Assembly (NCBI GenBank): GCA_008080565.1
Contig: VIKE01000020.1
Span: 1 to 47,017 of the forward strand
Length of the DNA: 47,017 nucleotides
Origin: Rhodocyclaceae bacterium
Lineage (GTDB): Bacteria > Pseudomonadota > Gammaproteobacteria > Burkholderiales > Rhodocyclaceae
Direction of reading: 5' to 3'
In this document: in pieces, positions 8,672 through 16,663 of the stretch
Layout: each line of letters starts with the position of its first letter
How positions within the stretch are numbered: position 1 is the stretch's first letter
Notes under the pieces: generated by a model
The model's database searches: none
What the model saw: the letters and a program-made list of their open reading frames with translations, nothing else
Told to the model about the DNA's origin: nothing
Translations under genes and position numbers: made by a program

Positions 8672-8980
8672 ATGGCGACAAAGGCACAGGAAGGCGGACA
8701 ACTAGCGGCGCAGCGCAGCAAGCTGGGGCCGCCGAAGATGTACAAGGTGCTGTTGTTGAACGACGATTACACGCCGATGGATTTCGTGATCACCGTTCTG
8801 CAGCGGTTTTTTTCTCTGGATACTGAACAAGCAACGCAAATCATGCTCAAAGTTCACAACGAAGGTCGTGGCGTCTGCGGGATTTTCCCGCGGGATATCG
8901 CTGCAACCAAAGTTGAACAGGTCATTGCATTCGCACGCCAGCACCAACACCCGCTTGCCTGCATCATGGAGGAAAATTGA
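8672..8980 (+). CDS. clpS: ATP-dependent Clp protease adaptor ClpS
   Basis: Delivers N-degron substrates (N-terminal Leu, Phe, Trp, Tyr) to ClpA. The product is 102 residues, with the conserved core [16 protein letters not shown] near residues 24-39 and H-N-E-G-R-G-V-C-G near 62-70. These form the N-end residue pocket and the ClpA contact surface. Its stop codon overlaps the clpA start by one base (TGATG), the usual clpS-clpA arrangement. No ribosome binding site is visible before its ATG, and the likely promoter lies almost on top of the start, so the mRNA may be leaderless. Confidence 0.97.
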   Translation: MATKAQEGGQLAAQRSKLGPPKMYKVLLLNDDYTPMDFVITVLQRFFSLDTEQATQIMLKVHNEGRGVCGIFPRDIAATKVEQVIAFARQHQHPLACIMEEN

Positions 8981-11235
8981 TGATTGCCCAGGAACTCGAA
9001 GTCAGCCTGCACATGGCCTTCGTCGAGGCGCGTCAAAAACGCCACGAGTTCATTACCGTCGAACATCTGCTGCTGGCGCTGATCGACAACCCTTCTGCGG
9101 CTGAAGCCTTGCGCTCCTGTGGCGCCAAGACCGACACGCTACGCAAGGATCTGACCAATTTCATCGACGAGCACACGCCGACCGTTTCCGGCGAGGACGA
9201 CATCGACACGCAACCAACGCTCGGTTTCCAGCGTGTCATTCAACGCGCCATCCTGCACGTCCAGTCTTCGGGCAAGAAGGAAGTCAATGGCGCCAACGTG
9301 CTGGTCGCCATCTATGGTGAGAAGGACTCACACGCTGTCTATTTTCTGCAAAAACAGGGCGTGACACGGCTCGACGTGGTGAATTACATCTCGCACGGCA
9401 TCAGCAAGGTACCGCAGCAAGCCAAGGCCGCGCCGGAAGGCGAAGTTGAAACCGATGGCGAAAAAGCTGAAGCCGGACCGCTGGAGCAATACACGATCAA
9501 CCTCAATGCACTGGCACTGCAGGGTAAGATCGACCCGCTGATCGGCCGCGACAAGGAACTGGAGCGCGTTATCCAGACATTGTGCCGCCGGCGCAAAAAC
9601 AATCCGCTGCTGGTCGGCGAAGCCGGCGTTGGCAAGACGGCCATCGCCGAAGGACTGGCCCGCAAAGTGGTCGAAGGCGATGTGCCGGAAATCCTGGCCA
9701 AGGCCAACATCTACTCGCTGGACATGGGTTCTCTGCTGGCCGGGACCAAGTACCGAGGTGATTTCGAACAGCGCCTGAAAGGTGTTCTCAAGGCCCTCCA
9801 GGACAACCCGCACGCCATCCTGTTCATTGACGAAATCCACACCCTGATCGGCGCGGGCTCGGCGTCCGGTGGCACGCTGGATGCATCCAACCTGCTCAAG
9901 CCGGCGCTTTCCTCTGGTCAGTTGAAGTGCATCGGAGCGACGACCTACACCGAATTCCGCGGAATTTTTGAGAAGGACAGCGCCCTGTCCCGCCGCTTCC
10001 AGAAAATCGACGTGAATGAACCGTCCGTCGCCGAAACGGTGGAGATTCTCAAGGGACTGAAAGCGCGCTTCGAAGCCCACCATGGCATCAAGTATTCGGC
10101 CACGGCAATTTCGTCAGCGGTCGAACTGTCGGCCCGCTACATTACCGACCGCCACTTGCCTGACAAGGCAATCGATGTCATCGACGAGGCTGGTGCAGCG
10201 CAGCGTATCCTGCCGAAATCGAAGCAGAAAAAAGTCATCAACAAGACGGACATCGAGGAGATCGTCGCCAAGATCGCCCGTATCCCGTCGCAGCACGTCA
10301 CGCTCGATGATCGCGGTGCGCTGAAGAACCTCGATCGCGACCTGAAGGCTGTCGTCTTTGGCCAGGACAAGGCCATCGACGCGCTGGCCAAAGCCATCAA
10401 GATGGCTCGTTCGGGGCTGGGCAATCCCGGCAAGCCGATCGGCTCCTTCCTGTTCAGCGGCCCGACCGGCGTTGGCAAGACGGAAGTAGCCAAGCAACTG
10501 GCCTACTGCCTCGGGGTCGAACTGCTTCGTTTCGACATGAGCGAGTACATGGAACGTCATGCGGTGTCCCGCCTGATCGGCGCACCGCCGGGCTACGTCG
10601 GCTTCGAACAGGGCGGCCTGCTCACCGAGGGCGTAACCAAGAAGCCGTATTGCGTGCTGCTCCTCGACGAAATTGAAAAAGCGCATCCGGATATCTTCAA
10701 CATCCTCTTGCAGGTCATGGATCACGGCACGCTGACCGACAACAACGGGCGCAAGGCCGATTTCCGCAACGTGGTCATGACCACTAATGCCGGCGCTGCC
10801 GACCTGCAGAAATCGAGCATGGGCTTCACGAGCTCGAAGCAGACCGGCGACGAGATGGTCGAGATCAAGCGTCTGTTCACGCCGGAGTTCCGCAATCGGC
10901 TGGATGCGACGATTTCGTTCGGTCCGCTCGATCACGAGGTCATCCTCCGCGTAGTCGACAAGTTCCTCATGCAGCTCGAGGAACAGTTGCACGAGAAGAA
11001 AGTGGAAGCCCATTTCACCGATGCCGTGAAGGAACTGCTCGCCGAAAAGGGCTTCGATCCGCTCATGGGCGCCCGCCCGATGGCCCGACTGATCCAGGAC
11101 ACGATCCGTTCGGCACTGGCCGACGAGTTGCTGTTCGGCAAGCTGTCGAGCGGTGGCCGGGTCACGGTCGACCTCGACAAGGATGGCAAAATCAAACTCA
11201 ACTTCGAGGAAGAAAAAGCCGAAGCCACCGTCTGA
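8980..11235 (+). CDS. clpA: ATP-dependent Clp protease ATP-binding subunit ClpA
   Basis: AAA+ unfoldase that feeds substrates into ClpP. The 751-residue product matches the E. coli length (758). The N-terminal double Clp-N domain (residues ~1-145) is the ClpS docking site. The first ATPase has Walker A G-E-A-G-V-G-K-T at residue 213 and the D-E-I-H Walker B after it. The second ATPase has G-P-T-G-V-G-K-T at residue 494, then [14 protein letters not shown] ribosome binding site lies just upstream. A TTG one codon earlier is possible but less likely. No clpP is present nearby. An intrinsic terminator follows 18 bases after the stop. Confidence 0.98.
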   Translation: MIAQELEVSLHMAFVEARQKRHEFITVEHLLLALIDNPSAAEALRSCGAKTDTLRKDLTNFIDEHTPTVSGEDDIDTQPTLGFQRVIQRAILHVQSSGKKEVNGANVLVAIYGEKDSHAVYFLQKQGVTRLDVVNYISHGISKVPQQAKAAPEGEVETDGEKAEAGPLEQYTINLNALALQGKIDPLIGRDKELERVIQTLCRRRKNNPLLVGEAGVGKTAIAEGLARKVVEGDVPEILAKANIYSLDMGSLLAGTKYRGDFEQRLKGVLKALQDNPHAILFIDEIHTLIGAGSASGGTLDASNLLKPALSSGQLKCIGATTYTEFRGIFEKDSALSRRFQKIDVNEPSVAETVEILKGLKARFEAHHGIKYSATAISSAVELSARYITDRHLPDKAIDVIDEAGAAQRILPKSKQKKVINKTDIEEIVAKIARIPSQHVTLDDRGALKNLDRDLKAVVFGQDKAIDALAKAIKMARSGLGNPGKPIGSFLFSGPTGVGKTEVAKQLAYCLGVELLRFDMSEYMERHAVSRLIGAPPGYVGFEQGGLLTEGVTKKPYCVLLLDEIEKAHPDIFNILLQVMDHGTLTDNNGRKADFRNVVMTTNAGAADLQKSSMGFTSSKQTGDEMVEIKRLFTPEFRNRLDATISFGPLDHEVILRVVDKFLMQLEEQLHEKKVEAHFTDAVKELLAEKGFDPLMGARPMARLIQDTIRSALADELLFGKLSSGGRVTVDLDKDGKIKLNFEEEKAEATV

Positions 11236-11253
11236 ACGATTGCCATCCACCCC

Positions 11254-11283
11254 AAAAGCCGTGCAACATTGCACGGCTTTTTT
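11254..11283 (+). terminator. Intrinsic terminator after clpA
   Basis: A 13-bp stem, AAAAGCCGTGCAA with its complement and a two-base loop, is followed by a T run. It ends the clpS-clpA transcript before rraA. Confidence 0.9.
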
Positions 11284-11300
11284 ATTTCGAGGACTCCAGC

Positions 11301-11795
11301 ATGACCTTCAAGACCCCTGACCTTTGTGACGAATTCGAAGCCGAACTGGGCAAGACCGTCCGCGTCGTCGCCCCGATGTTCCAGCGTTACGGCGGCCGTA
11401 CAAGCTTTTCCGGCGAGATCGTCACGCTCAAGATTTTCGAGGACAACTCGCTGGTCCGCGAAGCCTTCGCCGAGGATGGCAAAGGCAAGGTTCTCGTCAT
11501 TGATGGTGGCGGCTCGCTACGCTGCGCACTCGTTGGCGACCAACTCGCCATACTGGCAGCCAAGAATGGCTGGGCCGGAGTCGTTGTTTACGGTTGCATT
11601 CGCGATTCGGGCGATATCAACGGTATTGATATCGGCGTCCGGGCGCTGAATACGCACCCTCAGAAAACCCTTAAGAAGGGTGTTGGCGACAAGAATGTGG
11701 CTGTGACCTTTTGTGGCGTCACCTTCAACCCAGGCGAGCACCTTTACGCCGATGAGGATGGCATTCTGGTCTCAGTCAAGCCATTGATTGGCTGA
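11301..11795 (+). CDS. rraA: RraA family protein (ribonuclease E inhibitor RraA or HMG/CHA-type aldolase)
   Basis: The 164-residue length and sequence match the RraA group, for example T-P-D-L-C-D near the start, F-S-G-E-I-V-T and [12 protein letters not shown]. In E. coli RraA binds RNase E and lowers RNA decay. In other bacteria close relatives are 4-hydroxy-4-methyl-2-oxoglutarate or oxaloacetate-type aldolases. The G-x-x-R-D pattern of the aldolases (here Y-G-C-I-R-D, about residues 97-102) is present, so either activity is possible. A GAGGA ribosome binding site lies just upstream of the ATG. The gene has its own short unit between the clpA terminator and the convergent chemoreceptor gene. 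Confidence 0.92.
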   Translation: MTFKTPDLCDEFEAELGKTVRVVAPMFQRYGGRTSFSGEIVTLKIFEDNSLVREAFAEDGKGKVLVIDGGGSLRCALVGDQLAILAAKNGWAGVVVYGCIRDSGDINGIDIGVRALNTHPQKTLKKGVGDKNVAVTFCGVTFNPGEHLYADEDGILVSVKPLIG

Positions 11796-11803
11796 GCGCT
11801 AAA

Positions 11804-11821
11804 GGGCGCCCACCTGCGCCC
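11804..11821. terminator. Weak GC-rich hairpin between rraA and the chemoreceptor gene
   Basis: GGGCGC and GCGCCC are separated by six bases between two convergent stop codons. The T run is poor on both sides, so it is only a candidate bidirectional terminator. Confidence 0.35.
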
Positions 11822-11826
11822 GTTCT

Positions 11827-13623
11827 TCAGACATCGAGCAGGGCTGTGCTGTCGCAGCCGACGCGCACGTTGCCCCAGTGCCTGCCGGCCACCTGGATCG
11901 GCATGGCGATATCGCACAACACCTCCCCAGTGTCACGGATATAGGTTTGCAAGAGCATTGGCTGGGTGTTGCGCGCCGCCCGCAATTCGGTGGGCGCCTC
12001 GAACTTGCGGCGCGTCCGGTTGCCGACCAGGTCGGCATCGTAATTGCCGGTCATCGGCCGCGAGTACTTGGTGTTGTGTGCGGTCAGATAGCCATTGAGG
12101 TCGACACCGACCGCGTAGGCACCACCCTTCAGATCAGCCAGGGTATCGTCGAGCAATTTCTGGCACTCCCTGATATAAGCGTCTTCGTACTTGACCGAAT
12201 ATTTTTTCGGATTGGTGCCTGGTATAGGCCTGTAGTCGCAATCGAAGACATCGACGCCACGTTTAAGCATTGCTTCGAGGCAGGTCTGAAGCTGATCACG
12301 AAAAGTTCGTACGCGATCAACATAGATGTCGAACGAGCCACGGCCGATCTTGAATCGCGAGACCAGTTCCTGAACGCTCTCAGTCGCCTGGCACAGGGTC
12401 TGCGTCGACTGTTCCGAATCCTTCATGCTGCCGCAGACGGTGTTCGATAGATCATGCACCTGGGCCACGGCCTCATGAACCTGGCCATTGGTCGCCGTCA
12501 GCTGCTCCATGGCTGAAGCAATCTGATTCAACTGGTCACCGGTACGTTCAAAATCGCCTACCATGCGCTGGAATTCCCCGGACGAACGCTCGACCACCAG
12601 GCGGGTTTGCCGGATGTCGTTATTGATCATTTCGTTTTCGTTCTGCGTTTCACGGACCAGCGAAATCATATTGCTGATGTTGTCGGTGATTTCCTGGGTG
12701 GCGACGTTGACCCGCTCCGCCAGCTTCCGCACTTCGTCAGCCACCACGGCGAAGCCTCGCCCCATTTCGCCGGCCCGCGCCGCCTCGATTGCGGCATTCA
12801 GCGCCAGCAAATTTGTCTGCCCGGCAATGTCTTTGATCAAGTCGGCAATCTTTCGAATGCTGTCTGAACGTTGCGCAAGGTGATCGACAGTCTCGTTGAA
12901 CGTTGCCAGCTTGTCACTGACCAGATGCACCTTGCTGACGATGTCGTGCATTTCGTACAGGGAAGAACGAGCCGTCGCCAGGTTGGCATCGGTCGAATGG
13001 GAAATCATCTCGGTCGACGCCGACACTTCCTGAATTGCTTGGATAGCTTCACTGCTGGCGCCAAAGACTGCGTTGGCTATTTCGCCCTGCTTGCCGGCCC
13101 GCTCCGCCGTCACCGAAACCGTTTTCTTGACGACCACTGCCTCGCGGGCGATGTTGACGCTCATCTTGCGCACTTCGCTAATAATCTCCCGCATCTTGTC
13201 GGCAAAGCGGTTGTAGGCCTCAGCCAGCGTGCGCAATTCGTCATGTGTGATGGTCGGAAGGTTGCGGGAGAAATCGCCTTCGCCCCGCGCGATTTCGTCG
13301 AAGATCGTCGAGATCAGGCGAATCGGCCTCAATATCAGGTGGCGCATGTAGACGATTTGCAGGACATTCCAGAAAAGCGCGAATACGGTCAGCGAAATCA
13401 TTAACACCAGACCATGGTCCAGGCTAGCCGAAATCCGCTGCAGGACCTCAACACCAGCTCCGACCCTGGCAAACTCTTCGGCAACGACAGACTTCTGGTG
13501 AAAATAGATACCGAGATAGCCGATGTCGATGAAGAAGAGCAGCAAAAAGCTCATCAGCTTCTTGGTCAGCGAATTCCAGAAAGTTCTCTCGTTCCAGTCA
13601 TAAAGCTGTCGAAAAAATTCCAT
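11827..13623 (-). CDS. Methyl-accepting chemotaxis protein with C-terminal sensory-like domain
   Basis: Membrane chemoreceptor feeding a CheA-CheW pathway. It has one transmembrane segment near the N-terminus and a second ~60 residues later, so the periplasmic loop is too short for a classical ligand domain. A HAMP linker follows. The signalling tip includes the conserved [14 protein letters not shown] stretch and [12 protein letters not shown]. About 180 residues follow the signalling domain and include V-G-V-D-L-N-G-Y-L and R-H-W-G-N-V-R-V-G, a pattern I associate with a PAS/Cache-like sensory fold in the cytoplasm. I chose the ATG at 13623, which follows a GGATAA sequence; an ATG 16 codons upstream (13671) is also in frame. 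It is divergent from aceA. Confidence 0.93.
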   Translation of the reverse strand: MEFFRQLYDWNERTFWNSLTKKLMSFLLLFFIDIGYLGIYFHQKSVVAEEFARVGAGVEVLQRISASLDHGLVLMISLTVFALFWNVLQIVYMRHLILRPIRLISTIFDEIARGEGDFSRNLPTITHDELRTLAEAYNRFADKMREIISEVRKMSVNIAREAVVVKKTVSVTAERAGKQGEIANAVFGASSEAIQAIQEVSASTEMISHSTDANLATARSSLYEMHDIVSKVHLVSDKLATFNETVDHLAQRSDSIRKIADLIKDIAGQTNLLALNAAIEAARAGEMGRGFAVVADEVRKLAERVNVATQEITDNISNMISLVRETQNENEMINNDIRQTRLVVERSSGEFQRMVGDFERTGDQLNQIASAMEQLTATNGQVHEAVAQVHDLSNTVCGSMKDSEQSTQTLCQATESVQELVSRFKIGRGSFDIYVDRVRTFRDQLQTCLEAMLKRGVDVFDCDYRPIPGTNPKKYSVKYEDAYIRECQKLLDDTLADLKGGAYAVGVDLNGYLTAHNTKYSRPMTGNYDADLVGNRTRRKFEAPTELRAARNTQPMLLQTYIRDTGEVLCDIAMPIQVAGRHWGNVRVGCDSTALLDV

Positions 13624-13766
13624 TTTATTATCCAAAAATTCAAAATTCGTTGAATTCAATACCGGTTCCATAAAGTGGTCAAGCTATGGAAATCCCTCCA
13701 TATGCTTGCGGCTTGCGATCCCCCGCAGGGCAAAATGGTGCATTGCGTTTCACGACAACAACAAAT

Positions 13767-13783
13767 ATTTCACATCGTGAAAT
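13767..13783. promoter_or_regulatory. 17-bp palindrome upstream of aceA, candidate operator
   Basis: ATTTCACATCGTGAAAT has perfect 7-bp arms around ATC. A further TTTCAC half-site lies exactly 20 bases to the left (13748 versus 13768), about two helical turns. It sits between the divergent chemoreceptor and aceA genes. The binding protein is unknown. Confidence 0.5.
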
Positions 13784-13828
13784 TTTGCAACTACGTATAT
13801 GTTTTTATGGTGATAAATTTTGTCTTAT

Positions 13829-13842
13829 GTCTTATATAAGAC
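13829..13842. promoter_or_regulatory. 14-bp perfect palindrome directly before the aceA -35 box
   Basis: GTCTTATATAAGAC is a perfect palindrome ending two bases before the -35 box. A second GTCTTAT lies seven bases to the left. A close relative (12 of 14 bases the same) occurs before malate synthase at 16596-16609. This suggests one regulator binds at both glyoxylate-shunt genes. Confidence 0.65.
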
Positions 13843-13844
13843 TG

Positions 13845-13873
13845 TTGCTGCCCCGCAAAAAAATCACTATACT
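13845..13873 (+). promoter_or_regulatory. aceA promoter
   Basis: TTGCTG (13845-13850) and TATACT (13868-13873) are spaced by 17 bases, a good sigma-70 pattern. The 5' leader would be about 70 bases long and includes a GAGG ribosome binding site about eight bases before the ATG. Confidence 0.65.
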
Positions 13874-13949
13874 TTCTTCCATCGGCACTGCACCATAGAC
13901 ACCCGGTTCTTCGCCGACCCCCCCAAACCAAATTACCTGAGGAATTCAC

Positions 13950-15157
13950 ATGAGCACTCGCGAACAGCAAATCGCCGCCCTCGAAAAAGACTGGGCTGAA
14001 AACCCCCGCTGGAAAGGCATCAAGCGCGGCTACTCCGCTGCTGACGTCGTCCGCCTGCGCGGTTCTTTCCAGGTCGAGCACACCCTGGCCCGTCGCGGCG
14101 CCGAGAAGCTCTGGGATCTGGTCAACAACACCCCCTACGTCAACTGCCTGGGCGCTTTGACCGGCGGTCAAGCCGTTCAGCAAGCCAAGGCTGGCATCAA
14201 GGCCATCTACCTGTCCGGCTGGCAAGTTGCTGCCGACAACAACGAATACGCCGCCATGTACCCGGACCAGTCACTGTACCCGGTTGACTCCGTGCCGAAG
14301 GTTGTCGAGCGCATCAACAACGCCTTCAACCGCGCCGATGAAATCCAGTGGTCGAAGAACATCAACAAGGGCGATGCCGGTCACGTTGAATACCACCTGC
14401 CGATCGTGGCTGACGCTGAAGCCGGTTTCGGCGGCGTGCTGAACGCCTACGAACTGATGAAGGCCATGATCCGCGCTGGCGCTGCCGGCGTGCATTGGGA
14501 AGACCAGCTGGCTTCCGTCAAGAAATGCGGCCACATGGGCGGCAAGGTTCTGGTTCCGACCACCGAAGCCATCCAGAAGCTGATCGCTGCCCGTATGGCG
14601 TCTGACGTCTATGGCGTGCCGACCCTGGTTATCGCCCGTACCGATGCCGAAGCAGCTGACCTGCTGACCTCCGACTACGACGAAAACGACAAGCCGTTCC
14701 TGACTGGCGAGCGTACCGCCGAAGGCTTCTACAAGACCAAGAAGGGTCTGGACCAGGCCATCTCCCGCGCCATCGCCTACGCTGACTACGCCGACCTGGT
14801 GTGGTGCGAAACCGGCACGCCGGATCTGGAATTCGCCCGCAAGTTCGCCGAAGCCGTGCATAAGGTTCACCCGGGCAAGATGCTGGCCTACAACTGTTCG
14901 CCTTCCTTCAACTGGAAGAAGAACCTGGACGACGCCACCATTGCCAAGTTCCAGACTACGCCAAGCGCGGCATGTCGGCCTACGTCGAGAAGGTTCAGGA
15001 GCCGGAATTCGCTGCTCGTGACCGTGGCTACACCTTCGTCTCGCACCAGCAGGAAGTTGGTACCGGTTACTTCGACGACGTCACCACCGTCATCCAGGGC
15101 GGCAAGTCCAGCGTCACCGCACTGACCGGCTCGACCGAAGAAGAACAGTTCCACTAA
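13950..15157 (+). pseudogene. aceA: Isocitrate lyase gene with internal deletion and frameshift
   Basis: Isocitrate lyase splits isocitrate into glyoxylate and succinate. Codons 1-335 match the family closely, including the catalytic K-K-C-G-H loop (Cys193) and S-P-S-F-N-W near the end. After A-T-I-A-K-F-Q at 14949-14954 the match stops. It resumes two bases later in another frame (from 14957, [12 protein letters not shown]...) and runs to the normal C-terminus at 15157. Compared with E. coli AceA as I recall it, about 31 residues are missing between the two parts, a loss of about 91 bp. The lost part includes the F-I-T-L-A-G strand. Read straight through, the protein would end with ~55 unrelated residues at 15125. 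Promoter and terminator look intact, so the lesion is recent or is a sequencing/assembly fault. Confidence 0.88.
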
Positions 15158-15200
15158 GAAGCTCACCGCTTTGAATTGCCGCCCGACCGGGTGGCAAGCG

Positions 15201-15232
15201 AAGGCCGACACTCACGAGGTGTCGGCCTTTTT
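15201..15232 (+). terminator. Intrinsic terminator after aceA
   Basis: An 11-bp stem (AAGGCCGACAC with its complement), a seven-base loop and a T run lie 43 bases after the original aceA stop at 15157. Confidence 0.88.
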
Positions 15233-15252
15233 CGTTGTGAGAAGCGACTGTT

Positions 15253-15286
15253 ACGGTCAACCCGAAAAAACGGTCAAAATTGAAAT
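15253..15286 (+). repeat. Dispersed 34-bp repeat, copy B (forward)
   Basis: ACGGTCAACCCG, an A run, then CGGTCAAAATTGAAAT. It lies between the aceA terminator and the stop codon of the convergent DUF454 gene, two bases from that stop. Confidence 0.8.
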
Positions 15287-15288
15287 GC

Positions 15289-15642
15289 TCAAACCGATGG
15301 CCGCGTCCACATCCAGCTCAACACCGTAACGGCAACTACCAGCGGCACATAGCACCATGGCTCCGGCAGGCCAAACCAGCCGCCGATGGCGCTGATCGCC
15401 ATGAGGACCGTCGCCAGCCTCTTGGCGACGAGAGGAATGGCGCCATGGTCACGCCAGGCACGGATGGCCGGTCCAGCGCTCGGGTGCGCCAGCAGCCTGG
15501 CCTCCCATTCCGGATGCGAACGGGCGAAGAAATAGGCGGCGAGGATCAGGAAAGGCGTTGTCGGCAGCAGGGGCAGCACGGCACCGATCACGCCGAGGAC
15601 GACACAAAGCACACCGAGGCCACGATAGACAGGAGTTTTCAT
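15289..15642 (-). CDS. DUF454 (YbaN-like) inner-membrane protein
   Basis: A 117-residue small membrane protein of the YbaN/DUF454 family, whose function is not known. It has a hydrophobic N-terminal segment, the family motif L-P-L-L-P-T-T-P-F-L-I-L-A-A-Y-F-F-A-R-S, and a C-terminal pair of hydrophobic segments. The ATG at 15642 follows an AGGAG ribosome binding site, so the long in-frame extension upstream is not used. It starts five bases after the stop of the LysR gene and is probably co-transcribed with it. Confidence 0.9.
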   Translation of the reverse strand: MKTPVYRGLGVLCVVLGVIGAVLPLLPTTPFLILAAYFFARSHPEWEARLLAHPSAGPAIRAWRDHGAIPLVAKRLATVLMAISAIGGWFGLPEPWCYVPLVVAVTVLSWMWTRPSV

Positions 15643-15647
15643 GCCGC

Positions 15648-16550
15648 TCAGCGCAACTCCCAATAACTCGGCCGGCTGTAGGTTTCCTTGAGCAGATCGA
15701 TAAACAGCCTGACCCGCAGCGGCAGATGCTTGCGTTGCGGGAAAACGGCGTAGATGCCCATCGGCGGCGCCTGCCAGGCGTCGAGTACCGAGGTCAGCCG
15801 GCCCTCCTTCAAATCCTGCCCAACCTCCCAGAGCGAACGCCAGGCCAGGCCGCGGCCGGCCAGCGCCCATTCGTGCAGGACCGCGCCATCGTTGCATTCG
15901 AAACTGCCGCCGACCTTGATGGTATCGACCTGATTGCTATCCGGATCGCGAAAGACCCAACCGCGCTGCTGGCCGAGCGACAGGCATTCGTGGTTGGCCA
16001 GATCGGCCGGCTGGCGTGGGACGCCGTGGGCGACCAAGTAGGCCGGGCTGGCGACGACCATCCGGCGCATCTCGCCGAGGCGGACGCTGATTAGGCTGGA
16101 ATCGGTCAGTTCGCCGATACGAATGGCGCAGTCGATATTTTCGTTGACCAGATCAACCAGCCGGTCGCTCAAGTTCAGATTGACCCGCACTTCCGGGTTG
16201 GCCAGCATGAAATCGCCGACCAGTGGCGCGACATGCTGTCGCCCGAAGCCGGATGGCGCCGACACCCGTAACTGACCGCTGGCCCGCACGCTGCCCAGCG
16301 ATACCGCAGCCTCGGCATTAGCCAGATCATTGAGCGTTTTCTGGCAATCTTCGAGAAACGCCTGGCCCTCGAAAGTAATGGTCAGCTTGCGCGTGGTGCG
16401 CAGCAATAGTTTGACGCCGAGCCGCGCTTCGAGCGCATCAAGCCGCCGGCCGATAATCGCCGGCGTGACGCCCTCAACCCGCGCTGCCGCGGAAAGACTG
16501 CCCCGAGTAGCGGCCGAAACAAAGGCTTCAATCTGTTTTAGGCGGTCCAT
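15648..16550 (-). CDS. LysR-family transcriptional regulator, divergent from aceB
   Basis: A 300-residue LysR regulator. Residues 1-60 hold the winged helix-turn-helix (F-V-S-A-A-T-R-G-S-L-S-A-A-A). The remainder is the effector-binding domain, with L-R-V-S-A-P-S-G-F-G at its start. It is transcribed away from malate synthase, with 113 bases between start codons. This arrangement often means the regulator controls the divergent gene, so aceB is a plausible target. The effector is unknown. It shows the typical pattern of the broad AaeR/DsdC-like subgroup that controls single nearby operons, but I cannot name an orthologue. Confidence 0.93.
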   Translation of the reverse strand: MDRLKQIEAFVSAATRGSLSAAARVEGVTPAIIGRRLDALEARLGVKLLLRTTRKLTITFEGQAFLEDCQKTLNDLANAEAAVSLGSVRASGQLRVSAPSGFGRQHVAPLVGDFMLANPEVRVNLNLSDRLVDLVNENIDCAIRIGELTDSSLISVRLGEMRRMVVASPAYLVAHGVPRQPADLANHECLSLGQQRGWVFRDPDSNQVDTIKVGGSFECNDGAVLHEWALAGRGLAWRSLWEVGQDLKEGRLTSVLDAWQAPPMGIYAVFPQRKHLPLRVRLFIDLLKETYSRPSYWELR

Positions 16551-16595
16551 TTGATACCTGAAGTAAAAGATGAATTGATTCTATCCGTCTTTCAA

Positions 16596-16609
16596 GTCTT
16601 ATAGAAGAG
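16596..16609. promoter_or_regulatory. Motif before aceB shared with the aceA promoter
   Basis: GTCTTATAGAAGAG differs at two of 14 positions from the perfect palindrome at 13829-13842 upstream of aceA. As at aceA, a GTCTT half-site precedes it, nine bases to the left. It lies in the gap between the divergent LysR gene and aceB. Confidence 0.6.
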
Positions 16610-16663
16610 TCATAGAATTCATTGCATCGCAGCATTCATTCATCCTTCACACAGGAGTTCCTC

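Noticed and set aside
14972..15157. Separate 61-codon gene after aceA
   Set aside because: Its sequence is the C-terminus of isocitrate lyase, so it is the out-of-frame remainder of aceA and not an independent gene.
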